From Acidobacteriota bacterium (lineage in GTDB: Bacteria; Acidobacteriota; Vicinamibacteria; Vicinamibacterales; UBA823): a stretch of 64,000 nt of DNA. Shown in pieces: positions 57,266-64,000 of this stretch. The DNA is taken from contig PCAK01000043.1 of NCBI GenBank assembly GCA_002730525.1, forward strand, positions 24,161 to 88,160, read 5' to 3'. The position numbers were made by a program, and so were the translations under genes. Within the stretch, counting starts at the first letter, position 1. Each line of letters begins with the position of its first letter. The notes under the pieces were generated by a model. That model saw only the letters and a program-made list of their open reading frames with translations, made no database searches and was not told where the DNA came from.

Positions 57266-58705
57266 ATGAAGCGACTGGCTGCCCTCGTCGTCGCCGTCTG
57301 TCTTTGGAGTGCTCCGGCCGGAGCCGACGACCTCGCTGATCACCCCGAAGTGGCCTCGCAGATCAAGGTGATGGACGTCTGGATCCAGGCGCAGATGAGG
57401 GAGATCGGCCTGCCCGGCCTCGTCATCGGCATCGTGCACGACCAGGACGTCGTCTGGTCGAAGGCCTACGGCCACGCCGATGTCGCGAACGGCACGCCGA
57501 TGCGGACCGATTCGATCTTCCGGATTGCGTCGCACTCGAAGCTGTTCACCAGCATCGCCATTCTGCAACTGCGCGACGCCGGCAAGCTCAGGCTGGACGA
57601 TCCGATCACCGACCACCTGCCCTGGTTCGACATGCAGAACCCGTATCCGGACGCCGAGCCGATCCGGATCTCGCACCTGCTGACCCACTCGGCCGGCCTG
57701 CCGCGCGAGTCGAACCATCCGTCGTGGACCGAATTCGCGTTCCCGACCGCAGAGGATCTGCGTGAGACCGTCTCACAGCAGCAGGCGGCGTACCCGACCG
57801 AGACGGTCTGGAAGTACTCGAACCTCGGGCTGTCGCTCGCGGGCGCGATCGTCGAGACGGCCTCCGGGCGGGATTACGAGGAGTATGTCGAAACCGAAAT
57901 CATGGCGCCGCTCGGCATGGTCTCGTCGAGCGTCGGCGTGCCGCCCGACGGGCACATGCCAAACCTAGCGACCGGCTACAGCCGGCGCTGGCCCGACAAG
58001 CCGCGGGAGGTGATGCCGTTCGTCGACGCGCATGCATTCGACCCGGCCACCGGCCTTTCGTCGAGCGTTGACGACATGCTGAAGTTCATCACCTGGCAGA
58101 TGCGGCTGCGCGCCGGCCACACGACCGAGGTCTTGCGGGCGAACACGCTGCGCGAGATGCAGCGCGTCCACTGGCTCCGGGAGAACTGGCGCGGCGGCAA
58201 CGGCTGGGGGTTCAGTATCTCGCACCGGGAAGACCGCGATCTCGTCGGCCACGGCGGCTCATACCCCGGCTATCGCACCAGCACGCAGCTCAGCCCGAAG
58301 GAGAACGTCGGCGTCGTCGTCTTCACTAGCGGCGGCGACGGCAATCCCGGTCGCTTTTCGAACAAGGCGTTCGAGTGGCTCGCACCGATCATCGTTCGCG
58401 CCACCGCTGAGTCGGTGCCGCCCACCGAAGCCGACGCGGCGTGGACGCAGTACGTCGGCACCTATCGCTCGCGCGGCGGCGAGCGTCAGGTGATGATCCT
58501 CAACGAAGAACTGGTCGTCATCTCGCCGAGCAGCGATGATCCGATGACCGGCAAGACGGTGCTCCGGCCGGCCGGCGAGCACACGTTCAAGATCGAAGGG
58601 ACCGGCGGCGGCCCGCACGGCGAGATGGCACGCTTCGAGCTCGATGCCGACGGCAACATCACGCGGCTCTACATGGGAGTGAACTACTCCGAACGCGTGA
58701 GGTGA
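57266..58705 (+). CDS. Serine hydrolase of the class C beta-lactamase family, exported
   Basis: A 479-residue exported enzyme. The signal peptide is LAALVVAVCLWSAPAGA. The nucleophile motif SxxK is in FRIASHSKLF, the YxN motif in KYSNLGLS and the third motif region in LVGHGGSYPGYRT. A C-terminal beta domain (residues about 390-479) is common in this peptidase/esterase family. It is likely a D-aminopeptidase or esterase; resistance function is not implied. CAAGGAG ribosome site. Confidence 0.92.
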   Translation: MKRLAALVVAVCLWSAPAGADDLADHPEVASQIKVMDVWIQAQMREIGLPGLVIGIVHDQDVVWSKAYGHADVANGTPMRTDSIFRIASHSKLFTSIAILQLRDAGKLRLDDPITDHLPWFDMQNPYPDAEPIRISHLLTHSAGLPRESNHPSWTEFAFPTAEDLRETVSQQQAAYPTETVWKYSNLGLSLAGAIVETASGRDYEEYVETEIMAPLGMVSSSVGVPPDGHMPNLATGYSRRWPDKPREVMPFVDAHAFDPATGLSSSVDDMLKFITWQMRLRAGHTTEVLRANTLREMQRVHWLRENWRGGNGWGFSISHREDRDLVGHGGSYPGYRTSTQLSPKENVGVVVFTSGGDGNPGRFSNKAFEWLAPIIVRATAESVPPTEADAAWTQYVGTYRSRGGERQVMILNEELVVISPSSDDPMTGKTVLRPAGEHTFKIEGTGGGPHGEMARFELDADGNITRLYMGVNYSERVR

Positions 58706-58773
58706 CACAAGCCGCGCACGGCGCGGCTCGCCATCGGGTTCACCGCCCTCGGAATCTCAAGGAGTCAGGACAG

Positions 58774-61551
<2,778 letters not shown>

Positions 61552-61556
61552 GCCGC

Positions 61557-63683
61557 CTACGGCAGCGCGAGCGCCACGAGCGCGCCCGGCTGCCCGCGCT
61601 TCGCGCTCCCCGATTGCACGAGGATGTACTGCCGGCCTCCGTGCAGGTAGCTCATCATTCCGTACTGGCCGGGGAACGGTATCTCGACACTCGCGAGGAT
61701 CTCCCCCGTCCTCTTGTCGCGCGCGTGCAGCATCGGCATGCCGTTCGCGTTCACCTCGGTCTCGCCCCGCAGGTCCTCCGTCGTCTGCACCAGGAGGTCG
61801 CCCATGACCATCTGGATGGAGAACCCGGTCCCGCCCGTGTCGGGAACGTTCGCTCCCGCTAAGAGTGGATGGTTCCTGATCCGCTCGGGCGTCTGGCCGA
61901 CCGGGAGGTCCCAGAGCTTTTCGCCCGTGTTCATGTCATAGGCCGCGAGTCCCTGATACAGCGGCTTGTAGACCGGCAGCCTCTCGACCGCCGGCAGGAA
62001 GGTGCGCGGGCCGCCGGGCGCCCACGCAGCCACCGTGGTGCCCGTGGTCGCCGTATGCCGCTCCCGGCCGCGCCAGGCCTCGGCGCTCAGCTCGGGCAAC
62101 CCGCGCTCCTCGTCCTCCCCGTTCGTTGGCACCAGGAACCCGGGCGCGCTGCACGCCCGGTTGTGCGACGCATACATGATGCCCGTGGTCGGATCCGCGA
62201 CGGGCGGATGGTAGATGTTCACCCCGCCCAGACAGCCGACGACGTTCCGGTAGTCGTTGTCGTGGGGGTACGGCAGCGGCGGCACGTAGAGGCCATCGAC
62301 CCGGAACTCGCTCAGGATCTCCAGTGCCTGCTGTTTCAGCTCCGGCGTGTAGTCGATGACGAACTCCTCCGTCAGACCGTTCACGACGATCGGGTCCAGC
62401 GGCTCCGGCCGGGTCGGGTAAGGCTGTGTGGGCGACGTGTAGTTGCCAGGAACTTCGGTCTGCATGACCGGTCGCTCCTCGATCGGCCAGATCGGCTCGC
62501 CGGTCTCACGGTTGAACGCGAAGACGAGGCCCTGCTTCGTGTTCTGGATCAGCGCGGGGATCCGCTCGCCGTCGACCGTCAGGTCCATCAGCATCGGCGC
62601 GGTCGGCAGATCGTAGTTCCACTGATCGCTCCGGTGGATCTGGAAATGCCACCGCCGCTCGCCCGTCGCCACGTCCAGGGCGAGGACGCTGCCACCGAAG
62701 AGGTTGGCGCCCGGCCGATGCCCGGTGTACGACTGAACAGTGGAGGCATTCGTCACCAGGTAGACGAGCCCCAGCTCGGGGTCGGCCGAGGCCGGCGCCC
62801 AGGTCGACATGTCACCCGACCATCGCCAGGCGTCGTTCTCCCAGGTCTCGTGGCCGAACTCTCCGGGCCGGGGGATCATGTGGAACTTCCAGAGGAACTC
62901 GCCGGTCGCGGCGTCGAAACCCATGATGTCGCCCGGGACGTTCTCGATCCGGGTCTGGTCGTAGCTCGGCTCGTGGCCGACGAGCACGACGACGACGCCG
63001 TTCACGACGATCGGCGGCGCCGAGCTTGTGACCATCCCGAGCTGTCGTGGGATCCCGCGGTCGACGTCGTACGGCTCGGTCCAGTTCTGCCAGGGCTCCC
63101 AGTCGCGCACGAGGTCCGGGATCAGATCGCGGACGCCGGTCTCGGAGAAGTCGTCCAGGGCGACCGACGCGCCCCAGTCGTCCAACGGCCGGCCGGTCCT
63201 CGCGTCCAGGGCCCAGAGGAAGAAGGCGGGCGACGTGATGTAGACGACGCCGCGTCCGTTCACCTCCGCGTAGGCGACGCCCTTGCCGAAGTCGGTTCTC
63301 GGCGAGCGCCGGTAGCGCAGCGTCTCGGGCTCGCGGAAGACCCAGAGCGTCTCGCCCGTGGCCGAGTCGATTGCCGCCACCTGCCGCCGCTGGCCGGCGA
63401 CCGTGTACAGGACGCCGTCGACGAAGACCGGCGTGGCGCGAACCGTGTACTCGACGCCCGGCCCGAAGTTGTCACCCCGCCAGATCCAGGCGACCTCCAG
63501 GTCGGTGAAATTGGACGCGTCGATCTGGTCGAGCGGCGTGGACCGCGTGTGTCCGGCGTCACCGCCCAGGTAGCGCCACTCGCCGTCCTCGACGCCGGTC
63601 AGCTGCGCCGAGCCTGGGGATGGGACACCCAAGAGCGCGGCCAGCGTCAGAACACCGCAGCCGAACCGGGATCGCGTGACCAT
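61557..63683 (-). CDS. PQQ-dependent dehydrogenase-like eight-bladed propeller protein, exported
   Basis: A 708-residue periplasmic protein. The signal peptide is GVLTLAALLGVPSPGSAQ. It starts with the quinoprotein motif WRYLGGDAGHTRSTPLDQI and has repeated propeller blades (GETLWVFREPE, GEFLWKFHMIP, GERRWHFQIHR). No CxxCH heme site is present, so electrons must leave by a separate acceptor. The substrate could be an alcohol or sugar. Same strand as the partial gene upstream, 22 bp away. Confidence 0.88.
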   Translation of the reverse strand: MVTRSRFGCGVLTLAALLGVPSPGSAQLTGVEDGEWRYLGGDAGHTRSTPLDQIDASNFTDLEVAWIWRGDNFGPGVEYTVRATPVFVDGVLYTVAGQRRQVAAIDSATGETLWVFREPETLRYRRSPRTDFGKGVAYAEVNGRGVVYITSPAFFLWALDARTGRPLDDWGASVALDDFSETGVRDLIPDLVRDWEPWQNWTEPYDVDRGIPRQLGMVTSSAPPIVVNGVVVVLVGHEPSYDQTRIENVPGDIMGFDAATGEFLWKFHMIPRPGEFGHETWENDAWRWSGDMSTWAPASADPELGLVYLVTNASTVQSYTGHRPGANLFGGSVLALDVATGERRWHFQIHRSDQWNYDLPTAPMLMDLTVDGERIPALIQNTKQGLVFAFNRETGEPIWPIEERPVMQTEVPGNYTSPTQPYPTRPEPLDPIVVNGLTEEFVIDYTPELKQQALEILSEFRVDGLYVPPLPYPHDNDYRNVVGCLGGVNIYHPPVADPTTGIMYASHNRACSAPGFLVPTNGEDEERGLPELSAEAWRGRERHTATTGTTVAAWAPGGPRTFLPAVERLPVYKPLYQGLAAYDMNTGEKLWDLPVGQTPERIRNHPLLAGANVPDTGGTGFSIQMVMGDLLVQTTEDLRGETEVNANGMPMLHARDKRTGEILASVEIPFPGQYGMMSYLHGGRQYILVQSGSAKRGQPGALVALALP

Positions 63684-63705
63684 GCTGCCTCCTCGACCGG
63701 GTACT

Positions 63706-64000
63706 CTACACCCAGTTCAGCCTTGCACAGCGGATGCCGTCCAGTTGGTGGGCATTCAACGCGAAGATGTACTGCTGGCCTTCAAAGGTGACGACCCCCG
63801 GGGCCGCCACCGGAAGGACGGTGTGGAGGTACTCGTCGTCCTGGTCGATCCCGAACATCATCGGGTCCTCGGAGTGGTAGACACGGGTCTCGGGAAGACC
63901 GCGGTGCCCTGCCCCCCTTGGTGGTCCATTGATTATGAGAGAGGTCGGGTCAGATTTCCCCTCCCATGAGCCAGCCCGGTCGGCCGTCTCCTTCACCACC
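63706..64000 (-). CDS. C-terminal end of a probable five-bladed-propeller glycosidase-like protein (5' end outside window)
   Basis: The frame is open to the window edge; an ATG at 63999 exists but the gene probably starts beyond. The final 57 residues (YHSEDPMMFGIDQDDEYLH, LPVAAPGVV, QQYIFAL and the ending CARLNWV) resemble the last blade of GH43/GH32-like hydrolases, with the pattern RS-x-DP-x-xF ... AP(E) ... G-x-x-A-x-L-x-W. The usual Glu after AP is Gly here. Assignment is tentative. Confidence 0.5.
   Translation of the reverse strand, partial: VVKETADRAGSWEGKSDPTSLIINGPPRGAGHRGLPETRVYHSEDPMMFGIDQDDEYLHTVLPVAAPGVVTFEGQQYIFALNAHQLDGIRCARLNWV

Noticed and set aside
57266..58705. Antibiotic-resistance beta-lactamase
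   Set aside because: The sequence fits the broad serine hydrolase/D-aminopeptidase family with a C-terminal beta domain; nothing specific to resistance enzymes is seen.

Overview
The window is visibly G+C-rich, densely packed bacterial chromosome with many 4-bp ATGA/GTGA gene overlaps. The gene mix points to Acidobacteriota, most likely Vicinamibacteria-like. It includes a DUF5916 outer-membrane protein, M14 and M28 peptidases, lipoprotein amidase, PQQ propeller, a large BNR-repeat protein, a short-form ArgA and a Sec-exported NosZ. This assignment is inference; a Gemmatimonadota-like origin is the main alternative. No tRNA, rRNA, CRISPR array, transposase or phage gene was seen.

Layout. (1) 1-4.5 kb: 3' part of a CaiB/BaiF CoA-transferase, two coupled unknown genes, divergent queD/queC (7-deazaguanine synthesis) and a deoxyhypusine-synthase-like gene. 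(2) 4.6-9.8 kb: the 3' remnant of a sigma-54 activator, an HD-GYP/GAF/GGDEF protein, a BON lipoprotein, fabI and a zinc-ribbon protein with a long Ser/Arg/Gly-rich tail. (3) 9.9-18.9 kb: a divergent arginine regulon, argR-argG-argH leftwards and argC-argB-argD-argA-argJ-argF rightwards, separated by an AT-rich control region. (4) 19-30.8 kb: an AGCS symporter, then a leftward group with a secreted protein, a probable selenoprotein of the AhpD family (in-frame UGA at 21185-21187), a rhodanese lipoprotein and an MFS carrier. DUF5916, an aconitase-family fusion, an EamA transporter and an amidase follow. (5) 30.8-46.3 kb: a decayed PLP-enzyme pseudogene, M28 peptidase, PLP decarboxylase, a truncated DUF3052 gene, hydrolase, an internally deleted methyltransferase, beta-galactosidase, M14 peptidase, DUF1330 and a frameshifted DUF1330-DinB gene, glutaminyl cyclase and a BNR protein. 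(6) 46.3-57.2 kb: a nitrous oxide reductase operon. (7) 57.2-64 kb: serine hydrolase, large M14 peptidase, PQQ propeller protein and a partial gene at the edge.

The nos operon is diheme cytochrome c, nosZ, a nosR-nosD fusion, nosF, nosY, a cupredoxin-like protein, a SCO copper chaperone, a transglutaminase-like protein and a TlpA-like thioredoxin. A CRP/FNR-type palindrome lies upstream and a hairpin downstream. NosZ looks Sec/lipoprotein-exported (clade II style), yet the operon has a NosR-type flavin/Fe-S membrane protein fused without a stop to the copper-site maturation factor NosD. NosL is absent and a SCO protein is present.

The two strongest observations are the selenoprotein, which gene callers would split in two, and the NosR-NosD fusion. 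Several genes show recent damage: a lost N-terminus at 4.6 kb, an internal deletion at 30.8 kb, a lost C-terminus at 34.3 kb, a missing segment at 36.2 kb and a +1 frameshift near 41936.
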